DNA from: an uncultured Halieaceae bacterium
GTDB lineage: Bacteria > Pseudomonadota > Gammaproteobacteria > Pseudomonadales > Halieaceae
NCBI GenBank assembly: GCA_913045375.1
Contig: CAJWQE010000016.1
Coordinates: forward strand, 1 to 36,102
Length of the DNA: 36,102 nucleotides
Direction of reading: 5' to 3'
Under the pieces are notes generated by a model that did not search any database, had not been told where the DNA came from, and saw only the letters and a list, made by a program, of their open reading frames with translations. A program made the translations under genes and the position numbers. Positions 1 through 7,219 of the stretch are shown here, one piece after another (the first letter of the stretch is position 1; each line of letters opens with the position of its first letter).

Positions 1-81
1 AAATCCTTTTCTTTGCAATCGCCTTGAAAGCATATCGCGGTTAAGCTCGTTGTCTTCCACTAACAATATTTTGTGCACCAT
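1..81 (-). CDS. response regulator receiver protein, N-terminal fragment
   Basis: The minus strand starts at an ATG (79-81) and stays open to the window edge for 27 codons. The peptide begins MVHKILLVEDNELNRDMLSR, which is the first beta strand and acidic pocket (Glu-Asp-Asn) of a CheY-like receiver domain. The 'DNELNRDML' wording is typical of stand-alone receivers and of receivers in hybrid kinases or diguanylate cyclases. The rest of the gene lies outside the window, so the output domain is unknown. Family call is firm; function beyond phosphotransfer signalling cannot be given. Confidence 0.8.
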   Translation of the reverse strand, partial: MVHKILLVEDNELNRDMLSRRLQRKGF

Positions 82-240
82 AACTTCATCCGATCGTCTC
101 GCACCCCGCAACACATACTGGGAACTCCGCTCGCATAGAGTCTACTGCTTTGCATGTCTATCGAAAAGATATTCAGCGGGAATGAAATGACGGCATAGTA
201 TCTATAAGCCCTTATCAATTGACTAATGGTCAAACTTTGA

Positions 241-295
241 ATCGAATAATCCTTGCGACTAAAACTGGCATCGAATAATGAGCCTTAATCGAATA
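241..295. repeat. three iterated ATCGAATA words
   Basis: ATCGAATAAT occurs at 241-250 and 270-279, and ATCGAATA again at 288-295. The copies are all in the same orientation with start-to-start steps of 29 and 18 bases. They lie about 160-215 bases upstream of the response regulator start at 81 and run into the end of the decayed frame at 285. They could be binding sites or chance repeats in AT-rich DNA. Confidence 0.3.
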
Positions 296-575
296 CCTCA
301 CCAGTTACACTAAAGTTTTTTAAGCCGTCTGCCCCATCAACCTTCTTCCTACCAAGCTTTTCAGCAAGTTCCAACTCTCTTTTCTCTGGCTCGACGAAAC
401 CCGCAATACGCACTGGGTTTAAGCTCACGACTGCTTCTCTAAACCCTGGTGGTTCTTCTTGATTGGACTGTTTAGGTATCGATTACATCATTCTATTATC
501 AACAGGCCTTGGTGCGAGTGCTTTGATTGCGACGCCCGCGCCGGTATTAATATCTCTTTTTTTTATACCCTCGCC
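285..575 (-). pseudogene. decayed reading frame, possibly BON-domain-like
   Basis: One minus-strand frame is open from 575 down to a TAA at 285-287, interrupted only by an in-frame TAA at 483-485. The lower part (65 codons) has protein-like composition. It includes a segment reading VRIAGFVEPEKRELELAEKL followed by VDGADGLKNFSV, which loosely recalls the beta-alpha-beta pattern of BON domains (a 'G-V/F-V-E' turn, an amphipathic helix, then 'V-x-G-V-x-x-V-x-N'). The lower part has no ATG and no convincing ribosome site, so an intact gene is unlikely. The interruption and the missing start suggest a relic. The family assignment is a weak resemblance by eye, and chance openness in a short frame cannot be excluded. 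Confidence 0.3.
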
Positions 576-689
576 CTAAAGTAGCTGGCGGGTGACTACT
601 GTTACAGTGACTACAGTTGCCCCATCCCCGGGGGTGTTTCGTGCAGAGATTCTAGAAGATCGCTCGGTATACTTCTGGTATACTCATCC

Positions 690-759
690 GTGAAACTGGC
701 ATGTAACTGATTGGTAGTTAAAGGGTTTTCTATGAGGTTTATTCCCCCCTTCCGCACCA
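690..759 (+). pseudogene. degenerate tRNA-Leu-like relic
   Basis: The 3' end reads CTTCCGC-A-CCA (749-759), the acceptor strand and CCA tail usual for bacterial tRNA-Leu with a GCGGAAG acceptor. The 5' end GTGAAAC-TGGC (690-700) matches GCGGAAG-TGGC at 8 of 11 places and would pair with the 3' strand at 5 of 7 positions, counting one G-U. ATTGGTAG at 710-717 equals the D-loop word of tRNA-Leu. The anticodon arm and variable arm are not recognisable, and the whole is about 70 nt against about 85 for a real tRNA-Leu. An intrinsic terminator follows 8 bases later, and two TATACT words (668-673, 679-684) sit just upstream. I read this as a dead tRNA-Leu gene that kept its terminator. Confidence 0.4.
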
Positions 760-766
760 TCTAATG

Positions 767-793
767 AAAAAGCCCCATTTATGGGGCTTTTTT
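767..793. terminator. bidirectional intrinsic terminator
   Basis: A GCCCCAT/ATGGGGC stem (772-778 with 781-787) is flanked by five As on the left and a run of Ts on the right, so it reads as a rho-independent terminator on both strands. On the minus strand it lies 70 bases past the stop codon of the CNNM gene. On the plus strand it follows the tRNA-Leu-like relic directly. Confidence 0.8.
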
Positions 794-861
794 ACGCGTA
801 TAAAAAAGGGTCTTCGGTTCTTGTTTTGGGAGAGCCCCCAAGGTGCGGGCGGAAAGCTCAC

Positions 862-1899
862 TTAATCAGAGTTTGCGCTTTCTAACCGATCCCGATGCTT
901 CTCTTTAGCCAGTTCCTGCATATCGGCGACAGAATCGCTCTCATCGACAATTTCCTTACCGAGCAGTGTTTCCAGAGCGTCTTCCAAGGTCACTACGCCT
1001 GCGGTTTGACCGTATTTATCCTCGACCACAAAGAGATGCATTTGGTGAGCGATGAAGAGATTGATGAGTTTATGCACGGACAATTTGTCTGAGACATAGA
1101 CCACGTCGCGTCGCAATTCAGCGATGGTGGTATCGCCCTTGCCGGCTCGCTCAGCCTCGTACAAGTCACTGCGCAACACATGACCCGTGACCGTATCGAC
1201 AGAGTCGATGTACACCGGCATTCGGGAAAATCGACGAGACTTCTCGAGGGCCAAAGCGTCATTCACGGTAGCGTTTTCATCCAACATGTGTACGACCGTT
1301 CTCGGTGTAAGAATATCGCCGGTAGTGACCGATCGCATGCGCAGAATATTCTGAAGGTAGTCGTTCTCCTGCGACATCAGAGCACCGTGGCGGTGACCTA
1401 GCGAGGCGAGGGCTAGAATTTCTTCGCGGGTCACTGTACTCATTTCCTTGCTGCCCATGATCTTGGTCAGCCGAGTGGACACCCAGACGAGTGGGTAGGT
1501 GAGACGCACCAACCACACGATGGCATGCGCAGCCGGGATGGCGAGACCGCGCCAATACATTGCGCCTACTGTCTTGGGAATGATCTCTGAGAAATACAAA
1601 ATCGCTAGCGTGAGCAGTACAGCGACCAGCGTCTCCATTTCGGGACCGAAGACGTTAAGCGCCTGAGCGCCCACACCAGCTGCACCCATGGTGTGGGCAA
1701 AGGTATTGAGTATCAAAATGCTGGCGAGGGATTCATCCATGCGCTTTCGCACTTTCTGTACGACCGCACCAGCACGGGGCCTGTCCTGAGCCAGTCGTTC
1801 CACGAATGTAGGCGTCATGGACAAGAGCACCGCCTCAAGAATGGAGCACAGAAATGAGACGCCGATGGCAATGACGAGATAAACAATGAGAAGCGTCAC
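862..1899 (-). CDS. CNNM/CBS-domain membrane protein (HlyC/CorC-related)
   Basis: This 345-residue protein has an N-terminal CNNM (DUF21) transmembrane domain with hydrophobic segments near residues 2-27, 56-78, 88-104 and 118-140. The family motif SEIIPKTVG is at 104-112. A tandem CBS pair follows (about 199-255 and 262-318). The acidic CorC/HlyC C-terminal domain of longer relatives is absent, and the chain ends in a short charged tail. Family members are linked to magnesium or sodium movement and efflux, and the CBS pair is expected to sense an adenosine nucleotide. The start is GTG at 1899, with GGGGGA some 13 bases upstream, an unusually long spacing. It is the last gene of a loose minus-strand series and ends at the terminator at 767-793. 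Transport substrate is not determinable here. Confidence 0.85.
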   Translation of the reverse strand: MTLLIVYLVIAIGVSFLCSILEAVLLSMTPTFVERLAQDRPRAGAVVQKVRKRMDESLASILILNTFAHTMGAAGVGAQALNVFGPEMETLVAVLLTLAILYFSEIIPKTVGAMYWRGLAIPAAHAIVWLVRLTYPLVWVSTRLTKIMGSKEMSTVTREEILALASLGHRHGALMSQENDYLQNILRMRSVTTGDILTPRTVVHMLDENATVNDALALEKSRRFSRMPVYIDSVDTVTGHVLRSDLYEAERAGKGDTTIAELRRDVVYVSDKLSVHKLINLFIAHQMHLFVVEDKYGQTAGVVTLEDALETLLGKEIVDESDSVADMQELAKEKHRDRLESANSD

Positions 1900-1969
1900 T
1901 GTGTATCCAAATCCCCCAAGTTATCGCTTGACCCTAAGGTTATAACATAGTCGCCCGACGGCGGCGGGG

Positions 1970-2365
1970 CTAGACGACCAATGTAAGAAGCAAAATTGCC
2001 GCGCCCATTAGCGGGAAGAGCGTCAGGGCAGTTCCGCCAATTCGCAGCGGCATGCTCGATGTCATGAAGCCAAAGCAGATGCCGTGCATGAGCCTACCCA
2101 GAAGGAAGGCGCCTCCCAGTATATGAAGCGTCGTCTGGGTTACTGATGCAGCAGGCAGGGTTTCCAATAGGTAGAGCAGGATCAGCATGATGGGCGTGTA
2201 TTCGGCGAGATTTCCGTGAGCCCGAACCGCACGCTCAAGCATGTCATCTGGAGAGGCTCCGAGGGTTAAAAAAGCAAACATGGGATTGCCTCGTAATGCG
2301 ATGACGCGCATTGACAGAAAGACAAACCAGAGCGTGAGTAAGCTGGCATAGAGTGCTGTGATCAT
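1970..2365 (-). CDS. MAPEG family membrane protein
   Basis: This small protein (131 residues) has four hydrophobic segments (about 3-22, 57-73, 80-100 and 108-130). The loop between the first and second contains the MAPEG signature region, with R45-A-V-R-A-H-G-N-L-A-E-Y (glutathione-binding Arg, His, Asn and Glu). It resembles the short bacterial YecN-type branch of the family (membrane-associated proteins in eicosanoid and glutathione metabolism). A glutathione-dependent detoxification role is usual for the family, but activity of this branch is little characterised. ATG start at 2365. Seventy bases separate it from the CNNM gene downstream, so co-transcription is possible but not shown. Confidence 0.8.
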   Translation of the reverse strand: MITALYASLLTLWFVFLSMRVIALRGNPMFAFLTLGASPDDMLERAVRAHGNLAEYTPIMLILLYLLETLPAASVTQTTLHILGGAFLLGRLMHGICFGFMTSSMPLRIGGTALTLFPLMGAAILLLTLVV

Positions 2366-2455
2366 GAGACGGTTTCCATGGGCGTTTTTGTTTTTACACC
2401 CACCCTACGTGACTAACCGCTGGTCGGTTTTTCCTTGCTGAGAACGGTGGGATGG

Positions 2456-3571
2456 TTAGACAAGTGCGGCGACTTTTTCCCCTAAACGGCGTGCTGATGT
2501 CCACTTACCGCCGAATACACTGATCAGCCGATCAGAAATCTCGATCTCGGAGTCTCTACTTGCAGAACTCATGTCACCGGGAGCGGTATCACGAGGGCGA
2601 ACAATGGGTCTGACACCGGCAAATGACGACACGATGTCGCTTGCTGCAAGTGGCTCAGACAGGTGCTGATTTAGAATTTCCAGAAGATAAGCGCTTTCAG
2701 CATCTGTACAGACGATCGGGTCTGGTAAGTCATGCTTTTGTTCAGTGGTGCCGAGGAGCACATGTTCAGGATCGAGCGGGATGACGAAAATGATTCGTCG
2801 CTCACCCGGCGCTTGCAGAACCAAGGCCTTTGTAAACGATGCCTTTAAGATCAGGTGTGAGCCTCGCACATGGTCGATCGTAAAGCCGGATTCAATATCT
2901 GAGGCTTCGAGTAGTTTTGCCGCCCACGGCCCTGCTGCATTTATTACTCGGTCGAACTCGAGAGTCTGATCTGCTGTATCGATGCGGCCGTCGCTGTAAA
3001 GGCGCTCGATGCGCGTGTTTTCGACAATGCGCACACCTTGCCTCTCCGCTTCATCAACGAGGCATTGAATCAGCGGTTCATATTCCATGACGACATCACA
3101 GTAACTGGCGCCGCCGCGAAGGCCCTGAGGTATTAGATTTGGGAAGACATGCTTGAGATCTTCGCCGCTGTGCAACTGACTGGTCCCAACAGAGAAGCGT
3201 CCCGCCAGCCACTGATAAATCAATGCGCCGGCAAATAGCAGCCATCGCCCCCGCTTCGACCCTTCGTATACAGGGAAATAAAATCGCTCAACACGGGTTG
3301 CGTTGGGGGCGAAGCGAAGCCAGCCATCACGCTCGATTAATGCCTCGCGAACCAGCCCAATGTGGCCTTGCTCGATATAGCGAATGCCACCGTGAAGCAT
3401 GCGCGAGGATGCGCTACTTGTCTGGTCAAAGGGTGTGCTTTCATCGAACAGCTGTACCTGGTGGCCGAGTGACGCACAGGCAGTCGCAATGGACACACCA
3501 TTGACACCTGCACCAACCACTGCAATACGTTTTGTCGACACCGCAGACTCGCTTATTAATCGCCTTAACAC
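2456..3571 (-). CDS. GlpD-like FAD-dependent oxidoreductase, short form
   Basis: The protein has a dinucleotide-binding GAGVNG (20-25) and the GlpD-type substrate segment SRMLHGGIRYIEQGH (56-70), with LVREAL just after. Near the C-terminus are SSFAGVRPI and GGKWTSARR, also typical of aerobic sn-glycerol-3-phosphate dehydrogenase. At 371 residues it ends where GlpD proteins of about 500 residues continue into a helical C-terminal domain, so that domain is missing. Likely reaction: FAD-linked oxidation of glycerol-3-phosphate or a similar hydroxy-acid, with electrons to quinone. The GTG at 3571 opens the longest frame. A second GTG at 3541 (peptide VSTKRIAVVGAG) would place the FAD motif closer to the N-terminus, as is usual, and may be the true start. 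Substrate is uncertain. Confidence 0.75.
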   Translation of the reverse strand: MLRRLISESAVSTKRIAVVGAGVNGVSIATACASLGHQVQLFDESTPFDQTSSASSRMLHGGIRYIEQGHIGLVREALIERDGWLRFAPNATRVERFYFPVYEGSKRGRWLLFAGALIYQWLAGRFSVGTSQLHSGEDLKHVFPNLIPQGLRGGASYCDVVMEYEPLIQCLVDEAERQGVRIVENTRIERLYSDGRIDTADQTLEFDRVINAAGPWAAKLLEASDIESGFTIDHVRGSHLILKASFTKALVLQAPGERRIIFVIPLDPEHVLLGTTEQKHDLPDPIVCTDAESAYLLEILNQHLSEPLAASDIVSSFAGVRPIVRPRDTAPGDMSSASRDSEIEISDRLISVFGGKWTSARRLGEKVAALV

Positions 3572-3764
3572 CGGGTTATGTCACAACAGTACCTCATGAA
3601 CTGTTGCGATAGTGTTATAGACATGACAAGGGATCGAAATACCCTCGCGACTCGCTGATTAGAGCGCTCGGTCAGCCCTCAAAACAGAGCCATGAATACT
3701 TCCCAAAACGTGGTAGAAAAAAGTCTAATTTCTGACACGATTTTTCTGGATTTGCCCCCCATTT

Positions 3765-3781
3765 ATGACGTTAAAATGACG
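3765..3781 (+). repeat. ATGACG direct repeat upstream of the methyltransferase operon
   Basis: ATGACG occurs at 3765-3770 and 3776-3781, exactly 11 bases apart, so both copies face the same side of the helix. The pair lies about 40-55 bases before the start of the MttB-family gene, within the only sizeable gap (3572-3819) able to hold its promoter. No good -35/-10 pair or cobalamin riboswitch core was visible in that gap. A regulator site is possible. Confidence 0.3.
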
Positions 3782-3819
3782 CCCGATTTGAGGCCTTAAC
3801 GAATAAGAGAGAAAGTCGT

Positions 3820-5361
3820 ATGAGCGAGCGAGCAGGACGACGAAAAGGAGGCGGTCGCGCAGGTCGTCGTGAGGCGAGAGCGAACGCAGGACCAGCGAGT
3901 GCACCCTTCATACAGCGGAAGATTCCCTACGTTGAAATTCTGAGTGAAGAAGGCCTTCAGCTCATCGAGGACAATGCAGATCGCTTGCTCGAGGAAGTCG
4001 GAATCGATTTTCTTGATGATCCCGAAGTATTGGAGCTCTTCAAGGCGGCAGGTGCCAATATTGACGGAACTCGCGTTCGTTTTCCGCGAGGTATGTGCCG
4101 AGAAATTATTCAAGCCACGGCGCCCTCAGAGTATGTCCAGCATGCGCGCAACCCTGAGCGTAATGTCACGATCGGCGGGAAAAACACGGTACTCGTTCCA
4201 GCCTATGGCTCACCGTTCGCTCATGATTTGGATAACGGCCGTCGCTATTCGACGATCGAAGATTTCAGAAATTTTGTGAAGCTGGCCTACATGGCGCCCG
4301 GCATTCATCACTCGGGCGGAACCGTGTGCGAGCCGGTGGACCTGCCGGTTAACAAGCGTCACTACGACATGGTCTATAGCCATTTCAAATACAGTGACAA
4401 GCCTCTGATGGGTTCGGTAACACATCATCGTCGTGCACAAGATTCAGTTGATATGGCGAAGCTTGTATTTGGTGATGAGTTTGTTGATCAGAACTGCGTT
4501 TTTACGAGCCTGATTAACGTGAACTCGCCCTTGGTCTTTGATGGGACCATGTTGGGATCGCTAAAGGTCTACGCAAGAAACAACCAATCCTGTGTGGTGT
4601 CGCCCTTTATTCTTGCAGGTGCCATGTCGCCGGTGACTGTCGCCGGCACCTGTACTCAGATTCTCGCGGAAGCGATGGCCGGTATCGCGCTGACACAGCT
4701 CATTCGGCCCGGGTGCCCGGTTGTTTTCGGAACGTTCGCGGCAGCAGTCTCGATGGCGACGGGTGCCCCAACGTTTGGCACGCCAGAGCCCAGCCAGGTT
4801 ATTTACGCCACAGCGGCGCTCGCACGTCGACTCGGTGTGCCTTATCGAAGTGGTGGTGGCTTGTGTGCCTCGAAACTGCCCGACGCACAAGCGGCTTATG
4901 AAGCGGCTAACACTCTTCAAACGGCTGCTCTGGCAGGCGTTAACTTCATGCTGCACACGGCTGGCTGGCTCGAGGGTGGTCTCGCTGTGGGCTACGAGAA
5001 ATTTGTTATGGACTGCGATCAAGCGAATATGATCGCGGTCTTGCTCGAGGGGATGGATCTTTCCGAAAACGCCCAGGCAATGGATGCTTTCCATGAGGTG
5101 GGTCCGGGTAAGCACTTCCTAGGTTCTGCCCACACATTGAGCAATTTTGAATCGGCGTTCTATCGTTCAACCATTGCTGATAACAACAGTTTTGAGCAGT
5201 GGTCAGCTGAAGGCAGTTTGGATGCAGCGCAGCGAGCGAACGGCGTATGGAAACAAATGTTGGCGGACTACGAGCCACCGGCTTTGGATCCCGCCATTGA
5301 TGAGGCGCTACTGGATTTCATGGCGCGTGAAAAAGCATCATTCGCCGATAGAGACTACTAG
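3820..5361 (+). CDS. MttB-superfamily methyltransferase, non-pyrrolysine
   Basis: The protein matches the trimethylamine methyltransferase (MttB) superfamily over its full 513 residues. Such enzymes move a methyl group from an amine to Co(I) of a partner corrinoid protein. The frame has no internal TAG. In the segment where archaeal MttB carries pyrrolysine, this one reads S344-GGGLCASK352, which puts it with the glycine-betaine or other quaternary-amine branch (MtgB-like) rather than with true trimethylamine enzymes. Residues 5-20 are an unusual basic stretch rich in Arg and Gly (GRRKGGGRAGRRE). The ATG start follows GAGAGAAAG. The corrinoid protein gene starts 24 bases after the stop, so the two are co-transcribed. 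The methyl donor is inferred, not shown; glycine betaine, carnitine or proline betaine are the main options. Confidence 0.88.
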   Translation: MSERAGRRKGGGRAGRREARANAGPASAPFIQRKIPYVEILSEEGLQLIEDNADRLLEEVGIDFLDDPEVLELFKAAGANIDGTRVRFPRGMCREIIQATAPSEYVQHARNPERNVTIGGKNTVLVPAYGSPFAHDLDNGRRYSTIEDFRNFVKLAYMAPGIHHSGGTVCEPVDLPVNKRHYDMVYSHFKYSDKPLMGSVTHHRRAQDSVDMAKLVFGDEFVDQNCVFTSLINVNSPLVFDGTMLGSLKVYARNNQSCVVSPFILAGAMSPVTVAGTCTQILAEAMAGIALTQLIRPGCPVVFGTFAAAVSMATGAPTFGTPEPSQVIYATAALARRLGVPYRSGGGLCASKLPDAQAAYEAANTLQTAALAGVNFMLHTAGWLEGGLAVGYEKFVMDCDQANMIAVLLEGMDLSENAQAMDAFHEVGPGKHFLGSAHTLSNFESAFYRSTIADNNSFEQWSAEGSLDAAQRANGVWKQMLADYEPPALDPAIDEALLDFMAREKASFADRDY

Positions 5362-5385
5362 GCGATTAGCACGGAGACATCAGTA

Positions 5386-6081
5386 ATGTCCGATGAAGAA
5401 GACATCATCCTCTCAGAGCTGTCCGATGAGGACCTTGTGCTGCAGATGCACGACGACCTGTATGACGGATTGAAAGAGGAAATCGAGGAGGGCACGCAAA
5501 TTCTCCTCGATCGTGGCTGGACCGCTGAGCAGGTGCTTGGAAAGGCGCTGGTCGATGGGATGACGATTGTCGGTATCGACTTCCGGGACGGTATTTTGTT
5601 CGTGCCTGAAGTATTGCTTGCCGCGAATGCCATGAAAGGTGGTATGGCTATTCTTCGACCCTTGTTGGCGGAGACGGGTGCGAAGCCAGTAGGCACCATG
5701 GTCATCGGTACCGTGAAAGGCGACATCCACGACATCGGTAAAAACCTTGTTGCCATGATGCTCGAGGGTGCGGGCTTTGAGGTCTACGACATCGGCATCA
5801 ACAATGCTGTCGAAGATTACATTGCGGCTCTTGAGCGTCATAAGCCTGACATACTCGGTATGTCGGCACTGCTGACCACAACCATGCCTTACATGAAGGT
5901 AGTGATTGATGCGTTGAAAGAGCAGGGCATCCGGGATGACTACATTGTCATGGTGGGCGGAGCGCCACTTAACGAGGAGTTTGGCGAGGCCGTGGGCGCT
6001 GACGCTTACTGCCGTGATGCGGCTGAGGCTGCGACCACTGCCGTTCGCTTAGTTGAAGCGCGTCGACTCGCTCAGGCCTAA
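5386..6081 (+). CDS. corrinoid (B12-binding) methyl carrier protein
   Basis: This is the MttC/MtbC/MtgC type of methyl carrier. An N-terminal helical cap domain (about 10-95) is followed by a Rossmann-like B12 domain. The cobalt-coordinating motif D113-x-H115-x-x-G118 lies in GTVKGDIHDIGKN, and the later TTTMPYMK and GGAPLN segments line the nucleotide pocket. Length (231 residues) is normal, with a somewhat long acidic N-terminus. It should shuttle the methyl group between the MttB-type enzyme at 3820-5361 and the folate-linked methyltransferase at 7220-8116. The ATG start has GGAG 11 bases upstream. The stop precedes the next start by only six bases, which argues for coupled translation with the DUF1638 gene. 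Confidence 0.92.
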   Translation: MSDEEDIILSELSDEDLVLQMHDDLYDGLKEEIEEGTQILLDRGWTAEQVLGKALVDGMTIVGIDFRDGILFVPEVLLAANAMKGGMAILRPLLAETGAKPVGTMVIGTVKGDIHDIGKNLVAMMLEGAGFEVYDIGINNAVEDYIAALERHKPDILGMSALLTTTMPYMKVVIDALKEQGIRDDYIVMVGGAPLNEEFGEAVGADAYCRDAAEAATTAVRLVEARRLAQA

Positions 6082-6087
6082 TCCCAC

Positions 6088-6687
6088 TTGGGGCGCTTAC
6101 TAGTCATTGGCTGTGGCGCCCTTGCGGAAGAGCTTTCAGCACTCAAAAGAGCCAATCAGTGGACCGCGCTTGATATCAAGTGTCTTGATGCGGCGTTACA
6201 CAATCGTCCTGAGCAAATAGCAGATCGGCTGGAGTCGGTACTTGCTCAATATCACGCCGAGTACACCAATATATTGATTGCCTATGCCGACTGCGGCACC
6301 GGCGGTGCCGTTGATCGCGTTGCGCGCCAATTTAACGCCCAGCGCTTGCCAGGGGCTCACTGCTACGAGTTCTATGCAACCAGTCCCGTGTTTGAGGCGC
6401 TCGCGGAAGCAGAGCCAGGGACTTTTTATCTGACAGATTTTCTCGTACGTCATTTCGATCGGTTGGTGATTGAGGAGATGAAACTGGATGAGTACCCGGA
6501 ACTAGAGGAAATGTTATTTGGTCGTTACCGTAAGGTCGTGTACCTGGCCCAGGTCGATAGCAGTGAGCTTCTTCAGCAGGCAGAGCGGGCGGCTAGGCGA
6601 CTAAAGTTACCCCTGGAAGTAGTGACAACGGGTTACGGCTTGTTGGCTAAAACAGTTGAAGAAGAAGTAATTCGTGTCATCGCCTAA
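6088..6687 (+). CDS. DUF1638 family protein
   Basis: The 199-residue sequence begins RLLVIGCGALAEEL after a TTG start and contains A-Y-A-D-C-G-T-G-G (about residues 69-77), the Asp-Cys-Gly core conserved in DUF1638. The family is repeatedly found in methylamine and betaine methyltransferase operons of methanogens and bacteria, but its biochemical role is not established to my knowledge. The cysteines near the N-terminus (Cys9) and in the D-C-G motif could bind a metal; that is inference. The TTG start was chosen because it is six bases after the corrinoid protein stop and the family N-terminus aligns there. Position inside the operon suggests a role in corrinoid protein handling or methyl-group transfer. 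Confidence 0.8.
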   Translation: MGRLLVIGCGALAEELSALKRANQWTALDIKCLDAALHNRPEQIADRLESVLAQYHAEYTNILIAYADCGTGGAVDRVARQFNAQRLPGAHCYEFYATSPVFEALAEAEPGTFYLTDFLVRHFDRLVIEEMKLDEYPELEEMLFGRYRKVVYLAQVDSSELLQQAERAARRLKLPLEVVTTGYGLLAKTVEEEVIRVIA

Positions 6688-6773
6688 TGTGCTGTGAATT
6701 GCGTACAACAGATTAAGAAGCCCTCAATCAGTTCACCCCAACCTCCAACCGATCAACAAGGAAGATTAACAAC

Positions 6774-7079
6774 GTGCAAAGAATTGATGTCTTATGGAGA
6801 GATATTCCCTCCCAGGTTCAGATCAAGCGCGGTCGAGAGCGCGGGAAATACCTTCTGGAGCACCGGTTCCAAGCGGCGATAGATCGCGCTGCAATGCGTG
6901 CAGGCAAGGGCGGCAGTGATGCTTATCTCGAGGAATGGCGCCGGATAACAACATCGATAGAGTCAGATCTTTCTCCGCAAGAATTGGCCGAACAAATAGG
7001 GAGAATCCTCGAAGCGGAGGTTAGTGACGAGGCGCTTAAGGCCATGGTTGCAAATAAAGGTTTCAAGGACGCGAATTAA
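6774..7079 (+). CDS. small 'virulence factor' family protein (PF13769-like)
   Basis: This 101-residue soluble protein starts at GTG with AAGGA upstream. Its opening, RIDVLWRDIPSQVQIKRGR, is highly typical of the small family that Pfam labels Virulence_fact. Members are commonly encoded beside corrinoid methyltransferase genes in aerobic proteobacteria, so the name is probably misleading here. No catalytic motif is evident. It is predicted helical with many charged residues and has no cysteine. A gap of 86 bases separates it from the DUF1638 stop, and 140 bases separate it from the next gene. Likely a helper or regulator of the demethylation pathway; function unknown. Confidence 0.7.
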   Translation: MQRIDVLWRDIPSQVQIKRGRERGKYLLEHRFQAAIDRAAMRAGKGGSDAYLEEWRRITTSIESDLSPQELAEQIGRILEAEVSDEALKAMVANKGFKDAN

Positions 7080-7180
7080 CTTGCATCCGACTCTATGAGG
7101 CGTTAAAAAACGCGCCTAAATTCAATCATGGTATTCGGTCGAGCGGTAAGAACACGAGCACATGGTTTTACAATAAATAG

Positions 7181-7213
7181 TGCACGACAAGGACGGTTTG
7201 GGTCGTGCAGGAG
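7181..7213 (+). promoter_or_regulatory. hairpin abutting the ribosome site of the MeTr gene
   Basis: TGCACGAC (7181-7188) and GTCGTGCA (7202-7209) form a perfect 8-bp stem with a 13-base loop. The Shine-Dalgarno GGAG (7210-7213) begins at the next base, seven bases before the ATG at 7220. The hairpin could modulate translation or protect a processed 5' end. It is also compatible with a protein-binding dyad. Nothing else explains the 140-base gap (7080-7219). Confidence 0.45.
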
Positions 7214-7219
7214 ACATTC

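Noticed and set aside
611..760. 49-codon ATG frame on the minus strand over the tRNA-like relic
   Set aside because: It has no ribosome site, begins just past a terminator and lies exactly on the tRNA-Leu-like sequence, which explains the conservation better.
3572..3819. Cobalamin riboswitch ahead of the corrinoid operon
   Set aside because: No B12-box-like core or multi-stem layout was recognisable by eye. A covariance search would settle it.
4561..5115. 184-codon antisense frame inside the MttB-type gene
   Set aside because: It is a shadow of a GC-rich coding strand with no protein-like motifs and no ribosome site.
3820..5361. Possible pyrrolysine-containing MttB
   Set aside because: The frame has no in-frame TAG, the pyrrolysine region reads SGGGLCASK, and no tRNA-Pyl or pyl genes were seen.
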